64,000 nucleotides of DNA from Streptosporangium saharense (GCF_014203715.1 NZ_JACHJP010000012.1:124001-188000), one strand, 5' to 3'; shown: positions 49,574-58,959, numbered from the stretch's first letter. The notes: generated from the letters alone by a model not told the origin. Numbers and translations: made by a program.

Positions 49574-50388
49574 CCTTTCAGGGAACCTTCCGTGAGGCCG
49601 GCCAGGACGCGTTTCTGGGCGACGACGTACACCGCCACCAGGGGCAGCGTGGTGAGCAGGACGTGGGCGAAGACGAGGTTCCAGTTCAGGCTCTGCAGGG
49701 TGCCCGAGGCGAACTGGAACAGGCTCAGCGGCAGCGTCGCGTTGGCGCTGCCCTGGAGCAGGAAGAGGGCGAAGAAGAAGTCGTTCCAGACGTTGATGAT
49801 CAGGATCACGCCGCCGACGAACAGCACCGGCCGCAGCAGCGGCAGCAGGATGCGGAAGAAGACCTGCGGGCGGGAGGCGCCGTCGATGGCGGCGGCGTTC
49901 TCCAGGTCCGGGGGGAACGCCCGGACGAACCCGGTCGCCAGGAAGATCACGATGCCCAGGCGGCAGCCGGTCATCGTCAGCACGTAGCCGAGCGAGCCGC
50001 CGTCCAGCGACAGGGCGCGCAGCAGGTAGACGGTCGGGATGATCGACGGCGGCAGCAGGATCGACAGCCCCATCACGAAGTAGGCGGCCTGCAGCCACCG
50101 CGACCGGCTGCGTCCGAACGCCCACGCCGCCGCCGCGCCGAGGAGCACCACGGCCACCACGATCGGCACGGTCACCTTGAGGCTGTTGAGCAGTCCCGTG
50201 AGGTAGCCGCCCCGGTCGAGCACGATGCCGTAGTTCTCGGCGACGGCCCACGTCCTGGGCAGGCCGAGGCCGAGTTCCGCGGCCTCGCCCGCGGGTTTGA
50301 ACGAGTTGACGACCACGAGCCAGACGGGTACGAGCACCCACGGGATCGCGAAGAGCGTCAGCGCCGTGTACTTGAGGATCGCTCTCAT
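49570..50388 (-). CDS. CUT1-family sugar ABC transporter permease (MalG-like)
   Basis: A 272-residue inner-membrane protein with six spans: ILKYTALTLFAIPWVLVPVWLVVVNSF at the start and the family loop LENAAAIDGASRPQVFFRILLPLLRPVL, which holds the EAA motif that docks the ATPase. The ATG at 50388 has GGGAGG 7 bases upstream and overlaps the upstream permease stop (ATGA). It imports a glycoside with the partner permease and the binding protein. No ATPase gene is in the operon, so a shared MsiK-type ATPase elsewhere is expected, as is usual for actinomycete CUT1 systems. Confidence 0.94.
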   Translation of the reverse strand: MRAILKYTALTLFAIPWVLVPVWLVVVNSFKPAGEAAELGLGLPRTWAVAENYGIVLDRGGYLTGLLNSLKVTVPIVVAVVLLGAAAAWAFGRSRSRWLQAAYFVMGLSILLPPSIIPTVYLLRALSLDGGSLGYVLTMTGCRLGIVIFLATGFVRAFPPDLENAAAIDGASRPQVFFRILLPLLRPVLFVGGVILIINVWNDFFFALFLLQGSANATLPLSLFQFASGTLQSLNWNLVFAHVLLTTLPLVAVYVVAQKRVLAGLTEGSLKG

Positions 50389-51239
50389 CCCGTTACCTCC
50401 CTGCGCCGCAGCCACCACACGAGGGGCACGGCGGTGGCGATCACCAGCAGCGTCACGGTGAATCCCAGCGCGCTGGCGGAGCCGAAGAAGCCCTGTCCCC
50501 ACTGCTGGCGCATCACCACGTTCAGGGCCCGGGTGTGGTCGCCGGGCCCGCCGCCGGTGGTGGCGGCGATCACGTCGTAGGCGCTGAGCGCGCCCACCAG
50601 CGTGACCGCCACGTTGAAGGTCAGCGCCGGGGCGAGCATCGGGAACACCACCCGCCGGAACCGGGTCCACGGCCCGGCCCCGTCCACGGTCGCCGACTCA
50701 AGCAGCGACTTCGGGATGGAGTTGAGGCCCGCGATGTAGACCAGGGTGATCAGCCCGCTCCACTTCCACGCGTCGATGAACGCGACAGTCACCAGCGCGG
50801 TCGACGGTTCGCCCAGCCACGCCCACTCGATGCCGAGGAAGGAGTTGACCGCCCCGTCGGGGGCCAGCAGCCCGCGCCAGATGTATCCGGCGGCCAGCGG
50901 CGAGATGAGCGTCGGCAGGAAGAACGCCGAGCGGAAGATCGTGTTGAGCCGGTTGGTCCGCTGGAGGGCCAGGGCCAGCGAGAGGCTTACCGTGTTCTGG
51001 ATCGCCATGCACAGGATCGCGTACAGCACGGTCACGGTGACCGCGTTGGCCAGCAGGTCCTGGTCGATCAGGGTGCGGACGTTCTCCAGCCCGTTCCAGG
51101 TGATCTCGGCTCGGAAGCTCGTCCAGGAGGAGAAGGCGAACCGGACATTGAGCAGGAACGGGGCGACGAAGAAGACCGTGACCAGCACGATCGCGGGCAG
51201 CGCCCACGGCAGCCAGGCCGCCCTGTTCCGCATCACCAT
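50385..51239 (-). CDS. CUT1-family sugar ABC transporter permease (MalF/UgpA-like)
   Basis: A 284-residue membrane protein with six spans (WALPAIVLVTVFFVAPFLLNVRFAF first). The EAA loop reads LLESATVDGAGPWTRFRRVVFPMLAPAL. It forms the channel with the MalG-like partner encoded next. It starts at the ATG at 51239, overlapping the binding-protein gene stop by a few bases; a second ATG two codons later gives the TGATG overlap. Both overlaps show tight co-translation. Transport is of an oligosaccharide or glycoside, most likely rhamnose-containing given the operon. Confidence 0.94.
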   Translation of the reverse strand: MVMRNRAAWLPWALPAIVLVTVFFVAPFLLNVRFAFSSWTSFRAEITWNGLENVRTLIDQDLLANAVTVTVLYAILCMAIQNTVSLSLALALQRTNRLNTIFRSAFFLPTLISPLAAGYIWRGLLAPDGAVNSFLGIEWAWLGEPSTALVTVAFIDAWKWSGLITLVYIAGLNSIPKSLLESATVDGAGPWTRFRRVVFPMLAPALTFNVAVTLVGALSAYDVIAATTGGGPGDHTRALNVVMRQQWGQGFFGSASALGFTVTLLVIATAVPLVWWLRRREVTG

Positions 51240-52522
51240 CCGGGCAGCCCTGCCGCCTTGGCCGCCTGCTCGACCTGTCCCTGCAACTGGGTCGCCGCCT
51301 TCTGCGGGTCCTTCTGCCCGGCGATCAGCTCGGACATGAGCTGGGCGAGCCCGCCCATGCCGGGGATGTCGGAGTTGAAGGCGATGACGGCGCCGGTGTC
51401 GTAGGCCTTCTTGACGTCCTGCAGCACGGAGGAGACGCCCTGCGGGTTGGGCACGTCCTTGAACACGGGGAAGGTCTTGGACGCGGTGATGTACTCGTTG
51501 TAGGCCGGGCCGGTCATGAAGCGCACGAAGTCGAGAGCCGCCTTCTCCCGTGCCGCGTCACCGGTTTTCGGCAGATAGAACGTGCCAATGGGGCCGGGCG
51601 CGTAGGTCACGAGCGGCTTGTCGCTCGACAGGCCGACGAAGCCGACGGAGTCGTCCACGGTCTTCTGGTCGCCGCCCGCCGCAGCGAGGAGGGCCGGGAG
51701 CATGTCGGAGTGCTGGGCGACCATGGCGGCCTTGCCGGTCACGAGGGCCTTCATGGAGTCCTCGAACTTGGCGGTGACGATGTCCTTGTTGAAACAGCCG
51801 TCGGCCTTCAGCTTGGCGTAGGCGGTCAGACCCGCGACGAAGGGCGAGCCCGGGTCGGCCAGCGTGCTGGTGTGGCCCGAGATGGCCTTGCCGTACGCGT
51901 TGGACTGGTTGGCGCCCGCGAGGTAGAGGATGGGCAGGATCTGCACCGGCCAGATCGACCCGCCCGACTCGAAGACCGGGGTGACCCCGGCGGCCTTGAG
52001 CTTGGGGCAGGCGGCGGAGAGTTCGGCGAAGTTCGTGGGCGGGGTGAGCCCTGCCGAGGTGAAGACCTTCTTGTTGTAGTAGAGGCCGAAGACCTGGGGG
52101 AAGCCGGTGATGGCGGCGTAGACCTTGCCGTTGACGGCCCCGGCGTTCTGGTAGAGGTCACCTGACCTGGCGATGTATCCCTCGCCCGTCAGGTCGCGCA
52201 GGTTCTGGGCCGGGTTGAGGGCGAGCAGGCCGCTGACCGTCGCGTGGTACTCCAGGATGTCCGGACGCTCGCCGGTGGCCCACTTGGTCTGGGTGGTGTC
52301 CTCGAAGCCGTCGGACGGGATCGACACGAGTTCGATCCTGTGGCCGGACTGCTTCTCGAACTTCTTGTACATCTCCAGCAGCGGCGCCGGGTCCGCGCTG
52401 TTGTGCCAGAGGGTCAGTTTGACCTGGTCGGTCCCCTCCGGGGCGGACGAGCCGCAGCCGGAGAGGGACAGGGCGAGGGCGGCGCCGATCGCCGCGCCGA
52501 GCATACGGGAGGGTGCGCTCAC
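51233..52522 (-). CDS. CUT1-family extracellular solute-binding lipoprotein
   Basis: A 429-residue lipoprotein. Lipobox LSGC lies after AAIGAALALS, and the mature cluster-B type binding fold starts VKLTLWHNSADPAPLLEMYKKFEKQSGHRIELVSIP, with YYNKKVFTSAGLTPPTNFAEL and GKAAMVAQHSDMLPALL as standard pieces. It binds the imported glycoside outside the cell. The GTG at 52522 follows AGGAGCACGGGC and starts just before the signal. First gene of the five-gene rhamnoside operon; two GTAGAACG-type sites lie upstream. Confidence 0.94.
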   Translation of the reverse strand: MSAPSRMLGAAIGAALALSLSGCGSSAPEGTDQVKLTLWHNSADPAPLLEMYKKFEKQSGHRIELVSIPSDGFEDTTQTKWATGERPDILEYHATVSGLLALNPAQNLRDLTGEGYIARSGDLYQNAGAVNGKVYAAITGFPQVFGLYYNKKVFTSAGLTPPTNFAELSAACPKLKAAGVTPVFESGGSIWPVQILPILYLAGANQSNAYGKAISGHTSTLADPGSPFVAGLTAYAKLKADGCFNKDIVTAKFEDSMKALVTGKAAMVAQHSDMLPALLAAAGGDQKTVDDSVGFVGLSSDKPLVTYAPGPIGTFYLPKTGDAAREKAALDFVRFMTGPAYNEYITASKTFPVFKDVPNPQGVSSVLQDVKKAYDTGAVIAFNSDIPGMGGLAQLMSELIAGQKDPQKAATQLQGQVEQAAKAAGLPGW

Positions 52523-52555
52523 GCCCGTGCTCCTGTTCGTGTCGGGGAGTGCTGT

Positions 52556-52569
52556 GTAGAACGTTCTCC
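52556..52569. promoter_or_regulatory. LacI-type operator 1 in the rhamnoside operon promoter
   Basis: GTAGAACGTTCTCC contains the perfect palindrome AGAACGTTCT (52558-52567) with the central CG typical of LacI-family operators. It lies 34 bases before the binding-protein start and shares GTAGAACG with the second site at 52653 (read on the other strand). Confidence 0.6.
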
Positions 52570-52652
52570 ATTGGTAGGGCACAGAAGAATCGTCCGTCAA
52601 GAGGTAGACCTGAGGATCAATGACAAGCTAACCTCCGTCCTCAGAAAAGCGT

Positions 52653-52666
52653 GTAGTTCGTTCTAC
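52653..52666. promoter_or_regulatory. LacI-type operator 2 before the divergent regulator
   Basis: GTAG-TT-CG-TT-CTAC has matching 4-base ends and a central CG; its reverse strand reads GTAGAACGAACTAC, sharing GTAGAACG with site 1. It lies 24 bases before the LacI gene, so the regulator probably also controls itself. Confidence 0.55.
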
Positions 52667-52689
52667 GAAAACTCTGTGAAGGATGACGT

Positions 52690-53700
52690 GTGACGAGCCG
52701 ACGGGTGACGATCGCCGATGTGGCCAGGCGGGCCGGGGTCTCCACGGCCGCCGTGTCCAAGGTGGTGCGCGGGGCCTACGGCGTGAGCGCGGAGATGCAG
52801 ACCAAGGTAACGCAGGCCATCGACGAGCTGGGCTACCGCCCGCACGCCGCGGCCCGCGCCCTGCGGGGACGCACCTACACCCTCGGCGTCATGCTCTCCG
52901 ACACCCGCAACCCGTTCTTCCCCGACATCATCGAGGGCGTCACAGGGCGGTTGGGCGACACCGAGTACCAGGTGCTGCTCGGCCCCGGCGGGATCGAGCC
53001 CAAGACGCAGGCCAGGATGACCGACGCCATGATCGACCGGAGCATGGACGGGCTCATCCTGATCTCGCCGGTCATGACGGACGCCGAACTCACCGCCATC
53101 GCGACGGCCATCCCGGTCGTCGTGGTGGGCAGACACGGCGGCGCCGCGGCCTACGACGCGGTCGTCGACGACGACGTGATGGGGGCGGGGCTCGTGGTCG
53201 ACCACCTGGTCGGGCTCGGGCACACCCGGATCGCGCACATCACCCACCTGGAGCGGGCCCGCGCCCAGGGACTGCCGCACACGGTGCGCGCCGAAGGCTA
53301 CCGCCAGGCGATGCGCGCCCACGGACTCGCCGACGACGTGCTGGCCACCTCCTTCACCGAGGAGGGCGGCTACGAGGGCGCGCGGGAACTGCTCGCGCGC
53401 GACGACCGGCCGACCGCGATCTTCGCGGGGGCCGACATCGCGGCGCTCGGCGTGCTGCGCGCCGCCGACGAGGCGGGCCTCTCGGTGCCGGAGGACCTCT
53501 CCGTCGCCGGATACGACAACATCGGCATCGCCTCGCTGAAGCGCATCTCGCTCACCAGCGTCGACCAGGACGGGCACGTGATCGGGGCGACCGCCGCCCA
53601 GCTGCTCGTCGAACGCATCGAGGGACGCTCACGATCGGTGACGTCGTCGGTGTCGCCCACGCTGATCGTCCGCGGAACCACGGGACCGCCCCGCCGCTGA
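52690..53700 (+). CDS. LacI-family regulator of the rhamnoside operon
   Basis: A 336-residue repressor. The HTH is VTIADVARRAGVSTAAVSKVVRG, followed by the hinge helix RPHAAARALRGRTYTLGVML and a periplasmic-binding-type ligand domain (SDTRNPFFPDIIEG, PVVVVGRHGG, VDDDVMGAGLVVDHLVGLGHTRIAHITH, YDNIGIASLKRISLTSV). GAAGGA precedes the GTG start by 6 bases. It is divergent from the binding-protein gene with two candidate operators between, so the imported rhamnoside or rhamnose is the likely inducer. Distinct from the second LacI gene at 57967. Confidence 0.94.
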   Translation: MTSRRVTIADVARRAGVSTAAVSKVVRGAYGVSAEMQTKVTQAIDELGYRPHAAARALRGRTYTLGVMLSDTRNPFFPDIIEGVTGRLGDTEYQVLLGPGGIEPKTQARMTDAMIDRSMDGLILISPVMTDAELTAIATAIPVVVVGRHGGAAAYDAVVDDDVMGAGLVVDHLVGLGHTRIAHITHLERARAQGLPHTVRAEGYRQAMRAHGLADDVLATSFTEEGGYEGARELLARDDRPTAIFAGADIAALGVLRAADEAGLSVPEDLSVAGYDNIGIASLKRISLTSVDQDGHVIGATAAQLLVERIEGRSRSVTSSVSPTLIVRGTTGPPRR

Positions 53701-53739
53701 GCACCGGCCGCACCTCGGGGGACGGGCGCGGGCCATGTA

Positions 53740-53753
53740 TTGAAACGATTCAT
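53740..53753. promoter_or_regulatory. LacI-type operator before the M28-like gene, matching the rhaI operator
   Basis: TTGAAACGATTCAT (53740-53753) matches the perfect palindrome before rhaI (59032-59045) at 12 of 14 positions, including the central CG. It lies 17 bases before the GTG start at 53770, a position suited to repression. Confidence 0.6.
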
Positions 53754-53769
53754 TGGAAGGACCCCCCAC

Positions 53770-55365
53770 GTGAGACGACTCGTCGCCCTCCTCCTGTTGA
53801 CAACACCGCTGGTCGTACCCGCGCAACCCGCCCTCGCCCAGACGACAGACCAGACGACCGCCCATGCCTGCCCGGTCAGGGTCGACTCCGCCGCGTTCGC
53901 CTCGGAGGCCCGCCTGAGGACCCTGGCCGAGCAGCAGGAGGCCTTCGGTCCCAGGCCGACCGGCTCCGCCGCGCACGCCGACTACGTCGACTGGCTTGAG
54001 GACGAGATGGCGGCCATCCCCGGCATCCAGCTCTCCTCCCTGCCCTACGACATCGACCGCTGGGACAACCTCGGCACCGGCCTGACCGTCGGCGGCACGG
54101 CCGTGCAGGTCGCGGCCCCCGTGCCGTTCTCCTCCTCGACCGGCGCCGGTGGCGTCTCGGCGCCGCTCGTCCACCTGGCCGCCGGGACGAACATCACCGC
54201 CGCCAACGCCGCGGGGAAGATCGTCGTCAGGGACCTGCCGTGGACCAACGTGCCCAACCTGCTGTTCTATCCGCCGACCCTCGGCTACTCCATGTATGAC
54301 CCGGGCCTGACGATCAACCTGCTCGGCTCGGAGTCGATGGAGGCCCCGGCCGCCGCCGACGCCGACCTCAGGGCGGCCGCCGCCGCGGGCGCGGTGGGCG
54401 TGATCGAGGTCAGCCAGCTCCCGCACAACCAGATCCAGGGCATGTACGCGCCCTACGAGGGCCTGCCGTACGGTGTGCCGGGTGCCTATGTCGGCGCGGA
54501 CCAGGGCAAGCAGATCAAGGACGCGCTGGCGGCGGGGCAGCCGGTCCAGGCGTCGCTGACCGTGAACGCCGCCTGGACGCCGACGACGACCCGTACCCTG
54601 CTCGCGACGCTTCCCGGCGGGAACGCCCAGAAGATCGTCGTGGAGAGCCACACCGACGGCATGAGCCCGGTGTGGGACAACGGCCCGCTCACCATGATCG
54701 AGATGGCCCGCTACCTGTCGTCGCTGCCGGTTGAGTGCCGTCCGCGCACCGTGCAGTTCGCGTTCGTGACCGGCCACCTCTACCAGCACCTGACCGGCCC
54801 CAACGTCCGCGAGGGCGGCGCCGGACAGCTCGCCGCCCTGCTCGACGCCGAGTACGACCAGGGCAAGGTCTCCTCCGTCGTCGTGCTCGAACACCTCGGC
54901 GCCAAGCGCTACGACGCGGTCGCCAGGCCGAACGGCCTGCCGGGCAAGCAACTTGTTGCCAACCCCACCCTCACCGAACTGCTGCTGACCCCCGTCAGCG
55001 AGAGCACGCCGCTGCGCGAACTGGTCAAGGGCCACATCCAGCACTGGGACGTACGGCGCACCGCGATCCTCAAGGGCCTGTCGGCGGCCGACCTCGGCAC
55101 GGTGCCGCACCACTGCAGCTTCGGCGGCGAGGGCACGCCGTACAACCAGCATCTGCTGCCCGTCATCTCGCCCATCGCCGCGCCCAAGACACTGTTCTCG
55201 CCGCAGTTCGGTGTCAAGGCGATCGACCTGCAGGTGATGCGCAAGGCGTCGCTCGCCTTCACCGACGTCGTGCTCGACCTCGGCCCGATGGCCCAGTCGG
55301 CCGTCGCGGGCGACGTGACCGCCATGCGCCAGCAGCGCGCCTCCGGCACCCCCGGCTGCGCGTGA
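53770..55365 (+). CDS. Secreted M28-like metallopeptidase-fold protein with PA-like insert
   Basis: A 531-residue exported protein: signal peptide RRLVALLLLTTPLVVPAQPALA, then RPTGSAAHADYVDWLEDEMA as in M28 aminopeptidases. A PA-like domain occupies about residues 120-270 (AGAVGVIEVSQLPHNQ). KIVVESHTDGMSPVWDNGPLTMIEMARYL corresponds to the M28 H-x-D and D-N metal-binding region, though the rest of the zinc site is not clear to me, so peptidase activity is not assured. The GTG at 53770 follows GGAAGG; a TTG at 53740 inside the operator is disfavoured. It heads the plus-strand group with the alpha/beta hydrolase and acyl-CoA synthetase. Confidence 0.78.
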   Translation: MRRLVALLLLTTPLVVPAQPALAQTTDQTTAHACPVRVDSAAFASEARLRTLAEQQEAFGPRPTGSAAHADYVDWLEDEMAAIPGIQLSSLPYDIDRWDNLGTGLTVGGTAVQVAAPVPFSSSTGAGGVSAPLVHLAAGTNITAANAAGKIVVRDLPWTNVPNLLFYPPTLGYSMYDPGLTINLLGSESMEAPAAADADLRAAAAAGAVGVIEVSQLPHNQIQGMYAPYEGLPYGVPGAYVGADQGKQIKDALAAGQPVQASLTVNAAWTPTTTRTLLATLPGGNAQKIVVESHTDGMSPVWDNGPLTMIEMARYLSSLPVECRPRTVQFAFVTGHLYQHLTGPNVREGGAGQLAALLDAEYDQGKVSSVVVLEHLGAKRYDAVARPNGLPGKQLVANPTLTELLLTPVSESTPLRELVKGHIQHWDVRRTAILKGLSAADLGTVPHHCSFGGEGTPYNQHLLPVISPIAAPKTLFSPQFGVKAIDLQVMRKASLAFTDVVLDLGPMAQSAVAGDVTAMRQQRASGTPGCA

Positions 55366-55492
55366 TCCGGCGTACCGCCGTACGAGACGAAGACGGTCTG
55401 TCATCCCGAGCGCGTCCTTCGGCATGTCGTACGGCTCGCGCCGCACAAACCCCTAGGAGACCTGCGCGTCTCCGAATATCTTCGAGGTGACC

Positions 55493-56350
55493 ATGGAGAA
55501 CTTCACCCGTCGGCAGGCGTTGCGGGCAGGGGCGTTCGGCCTCGTGTCGGCCGGATTCCTGTCGTGGACCGCGGAGGCCAACGCCGCCTCCACCATCGAG
55601 ACGATCTACAAGGCGGCGGGTCCGTGGCCGGTCACCACCGGCACCTCGGGCGGCCACCGCCTCTACCACCCCGCGAACCTGGGTGCCGGAGGCGTCACCC
55701 ACCCGGTCGTCACCTGGGGCAACGGCTCGTGGGCCACCCCCGACAACTATCCGGGACTGCTCAACCACCTCGCCTCGTGGGGCTTCGCGGTGGTCGCCTC
55801 GACCGACACGACCACGGGCACCGGCGCCGAGATCCTCGCCGCCGCCCAGCACCTCGTCGGCCTCAACACCGACTCCGCCAGCGTCTTCCACGGCAAGCTG
55901 GACACCGCCCAGGTCGCCGCCGTCGGCCACTCCCAGGGCGCGGGCGGGTCCGTCAACGCGGCCAACCACTCCGCGGGGCTGATCAAGACGGTCGTGCCGA
56001 TCGCCGTGCCCGCGCAGTGGATGGCCAGCCCGGGGGACGAGTTCTCCGTCGCCAGCCTGACCTGCCCGGTGCTCTTCCTCAGCGGCGCGAACGACTGGCT
56101 GATCTCCTCGGCCGGGACCGTGCAGGGCTACTACGACCAGGCGACCGCGGGAGCGGGCAGGGCGCTGCTCAAGGGCGCCGGGCACAACGACATCCAGAAC
56201 GGCGGCGGGGGTTTCCTCGGCTACGTGACCGCCTGGCTGAGGTACCGCCTCATGGCCGACACCCAGGCCAGGGGAGTGTTCGTCGGCGCCGCCGCCGAAC
56301 TCCCCACCAACACCGCGTGGCAGAACCAGGCTCTCAAGAACCTCACCTAG
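55493..56350 (+). CDS. Secreted alpha/beta-hydrolase, cutinase/dienelactone-hydrolase-like, with Tat-type signal
   Basis: A 285-residue protein. The leader has TRRQALRAGAFGLVSAGF, a twin-arginine-style signal. The nucleophile elbow is GHSQGAGGS, the oxyanion region is VVTWGNGSWATPDNYPGLL, the acid lies in LFLSGANDWLI and the histidine in GAGHNDIQNGG, a complete Ser-Asp-His triad. It resembles polyester/cutinase-type and lipase-like esterases of actinomycetes. ATG 55493 lies right after GAGGTG; GTG 55487 is the alternative. It is 24 bases before the acyl-CoA synthetase, so released fatty acids may feed that enzyme. Confidence 0.88.
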   Translation: MENFTRRQALRAGAFGLVSAGFLSWTAEANAASTIETIYKAAGPWPVTTGTSGGHRLYHPANLGAGGVTHPVVTWGNGSWATPDNYPGLLNHLASWGFAVVASTDTTTGTGAEILAAAQHLVGLNTDSASVFHGKLDTAQVAAVGHSQGAGGSVNAANHSAGLIKTVVPIAVPAQWMASPGDEFSVASLTCPVLFLSGANDWLISSAGTVQGYYDQATAGAGRALLKGAGHNDIQNGGGGFLGYVTAWLRYRLMADTQARGVFVGAAAELPTNTAWQNQALKNLT

Positions 56351-56374
56351 CATCCACCGACCGGAGGTTGTGAC

Positions 56375-57964
56375 ATGCAGTCCTATTCGAGCGCGGTGGC
56401 GCCGACCCCGCTGCTGGGCGAGACCATCGGTGACAACTTCGAGCGGGCCGTACGGCGCTTCGGCGACCGTGAGGCGCTCGTCGACGTGCCCTCCGGTCGC
56501 CGCTGGACCTACGCCGAACTCGACGCCGAGGTGAACCGGCTGGCCCTGGCGCTGCTCGCCTCCGGCATCGCCAAGGGTGACCGGATCGGCATCTGGGCCC
56601 CCAACCGCGCCGAATGGGTGATCGTCCAGTACGCCACCGCGAAGATCGGCGCCATCCTCGTCAACGTCAACCCCGCCTACCGCAGCCACGAGCTCGACTA
56701 CGTCGTCAGGCAGTCGGGCCTGCGGCTGCTCGTCAGCGCGCTCACCCACAAGGGCAGCGACTACCGCGCGATGGTCGAGGAGATCGGGTTCGCCGACGTC
56801 GTCTACCTCGACGACCCCGGCTGGGACCGGCTGCTCGCGCTGACCGTCCCCGAGGAGCGGCTGCGCGAGCGCATGGCGTCGCTGGGCGCCGACGACGCGA
56901 TCAACATCCAGTACACCTCCGGCACGACCGGCTTCCCCAAGGGCGCCACGCTCTCGCACCACAACATCCTCAACAACGGGTTCTTCGTCGGGGAGCTCCT
57001 CCACTACGACGAGCACGACAGGGTCTGCCTGCCGGTGCCCTTCTACCACTGCTTCGGCATGGTGATGGGCAACCTCGGGGCCACCTCCCACGGCGCCTGC
57101 GTGGTCATCCCCGCCCCCGGCTTCGACGCGGAGGCGACGCTGCGCGCCGTACAGCAGGAAAGATGCACCTCCCTGTACGGCGTGCCGACCATGTTCATCG
57201 CCGAGCTGGCCCTGGCGGGGCGCTACGACCTGTCCAGCCTGCGCACCGGCGTCATGGCGGGCTCGCCCTGCCCCGTCGAGGTGATGAAGCGCGTCGTCAC
57301 CGAGATGAACATGGCCGAGGTCGCCATCTGCTACGGCATGACCGAGACCTCACCCGTCTCCACCATGACCAGGGCCGACGACAGCCTGGAGCGCCGCACC
57401 GAGACGGTCGGACGGGTGATGCCGCACGTCGAGGTCAAGATCACACACCCGGAGAGCGGGCTGGCCGTGCCGCGTGGCGAGCCGGGCGAGCTGTGCACGC
57501 GCGGCTACTCGGTGATGCTCGGCTACTGGAACGAGCCGGAGCGCACGGCCGAGGTCATCGACGCCGCCCGCTGGATGCACACCGGCGACCTGGCCACCAT
57601 GGACGCCGACGGCTACGTCAACGTGGTCGGCCGGATCAAGGACATGGTCATCAGGGGCGGCGAGAACGTCTACCCGCGCGAGATCGAGGAGTTCCTGCAC
57701 CGCCATCCCGACATCGCCGACGTGCAGGTGGTCGGCGTGCCCGACGAGAAGTACGGCGAGGAGCTCATGGCCTGGATCGTCATCCGCGAGGGCGGCACAC
57801 CCCTGACCGCCGAGGACGTCAGGGAGTTCTGCGCGGGCAAACTCGCCCACTACAAGATCCCGCGTTACGTCCACGTCGTGGACGGGTTCCCGATGACGGT
57901 CACCGGCAAGATCCGCAAGGTCGAGATGCGGGAGGAGGGAGTGCGCCTGCTCGGGCTCGGTTAG
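56375..57964 (+). CDS. Long/medium-chain fatty acyl-CoA synthetase (AMP-forming)
   Basis: A 529-residue member of the ANL superfamily. The P-loop-like motif is YTSGTTGFPKGATLSH at about residues 184-199, then YGMTETSPVS, TGDLATMDADGYVNVVGRIKDMVIRGGENVYPREIEEFL (hinge Asp/Lys region) and TGKIRKVEMRE with the catalytic Lys. The family match is to FadD-like synthetases that activate fatty acids for beta-oxidation. GGAGG lies 8 bases before the ATG. Its stop is 2 bases from the stop of the convergent LacI gene. Together with the secreted esterase it suggests use of fatty acids from esters. Confidence 0.93.
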   Translation: MQSYSSAVAPTPLLGETIGDNFERAVRRFGDREALVDVPSGRRWTYAELDAEVNRLALALLASGIAKGDRIGIWAPNRAEWVIVQYATAKIGAILVNVNPAYRSHELDYVVRQSGLRLLVSALTHKGSDYRAMVEEIGFADVVYLDDPGWDRLLALTVPEERLRERMASLGADDAINIQYTSGTTGFPKGATLSHHNILNNGFFVGELLHYDEHDRVCLPVPFYHCFGMVMGNLGATSHGACVVIPAPGFDAEATLRAVQQERCTSLYGVPTMFIAELALAGRYDLSSLRTGVMAGSPCPVEVMKRVVTEMNMAEVAICYGMTETSPVSTMTRADDSLERRTETVGRVMPHVEVKITHPESGLAVPRGEPGELCTRGYSVMLGYWNEPERTAEVIDAARWMHTGDLATMDADGYVNVVGRIKDMVIRGGENVYPREIEEFLHRHPDIADVQVVGVPDEKYGEELMAWIVIREGGTPLTAEDVREFCAGKLAHYKIPRYVHVVDGFPMTVTGKIRKVEMREEGVRLLGLG

Positions 57965-57966
57965 CG

Positions 57967-58959
57967 TCAGGCCTGGGTCGAGGCCCGTTCCACGAGTTCT
58001 GGCCGGAAGACGACCTGTCTGGGTTCTGACGCCTCCCGGACCAGGAGATCGACCGCGGTACGGCCGATCAGGGCGGCCGGCTGCCTGATCGAGGAGAACG
58101 GCACGATCGCCGTGGCGGCGAAGTCGATGTCGTCGTATCCGACCAGCGCCATATCCTCCGGCACCCGGAGTTCTCCGCCCAGGATGAGCGCCTGCAGCAG
58201 CCCCATGGCGAGCAGGTCGTTGGCGGCGAACACCGCGTCGGGACGCTCCACCGGGGTTCTCGCCTGCAGAGCCTCACCGGCGGTGCGTCCCTCCGGCACC
58301 GTCAGGCCCCCGGTCGGGAACACCTCGATCGCGGCGCCCGGAACCTCGGCGACGGCGCGGCGGGCGCCCTCAAGGCGGTCGGAGACCTGCCGGATGCCAA
58401 GCGGCCCACCCACGAAGGCGATCCGGCGGCGCCCCCGGTCGAGCAGGTGCCGGACGGCGAGGAACCCCCCGGCGACGTCGTCGACCGCCACCGAGGAGAA
58501 GCCGCCGGGAGGGGCCTGCCTGTCGACGAGCACGACCGGGGTGCCGCCGCGGCGCAGCCGTTCGAGCCGCGCGAGGTCCTCGCCGAGCGGTGTGATCAGC
58601 AGGCCGTGGACCCGCTGCTCCTCGAAGAGGTCGAGATACGCGGCCTCCCTGGTGCCGTTCGCGCCGCTGTCGCCGAGCAGCACGATCAGGCCCTCCTCGG
58701 CGGCACGGTCCTCGGCGCCCCGCGCGACGTCGGTGAAGAAGGGGTTGCGCACGTCGAGGACGACCAGTCCGATCGAACGGCTCCTCCCGGCCCGGAGCTG
58801 CCGGGCCGCGTCGTTGCGGACGAAGCCCAGCCGCTCGATGGCGGAGAGCACGCGTTCGACGGTCGCCGGGGCGACCCTGTCCGGATGGTTCAGGACGTTG
58901 GACACCGTACCGACCGAGACCGACGCCGCGGCTGCGACGTCGCGGACGCTCACCGTCAT
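57967..58959 (-). CDS. LacI-family regulator, probable repressor of rhamnose catabolism
   Basis: A 330-residue regulator: HTH VSVRDVAAAASVSVGTVSNVLNHPDRVAPAT, then RNDAARQLRAGRSRSIGLVVLDVRNPFF and a ligand-binding domain ending DDIDFAATAIVPFSSIRQPAALIGRTAVDLL. The HTH recognition helix SVGTVSNVLN matches regulators that bind TTGAAACG-type palindromes. The ATG at 58959 has GGGAGAGAG upstream. It is divergent from rhaI, whose promoter holds the perfect TTGAAACGTTTCAA palindrome. L-rhamnose or an early intermediate is the likely inducer. Confidence 0.93.
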   Translation of the reverse strand: MTVSVRDVAAAASVSVGTVSNVLNHPDRVAPATVERVLSAIERLGFVRNDAARQLRAGRSRSIGLVVLDVRNPFFTDVARGAEDRAAEEGLIVLLGDSGANGTREAAYLDLFEEQRVHGLLITPLGEDLARLERLRRGGTPVVLVDRQAPPGGFSSVAVDDVAGGFLAVRHLLDRGRRRIAFVGGPLGIRQVSDRLEGARRAVAEVPGAAIEVFPTGGLTVPEGRTAGEALQARTPVERPDAVFAANDLLAMGLLQALILGGELRVPEDMALVGYDDIDFAATAIVPFSSIRQPAALIGRTAVDLLVREASEPRQVVFRPELVERASTQA

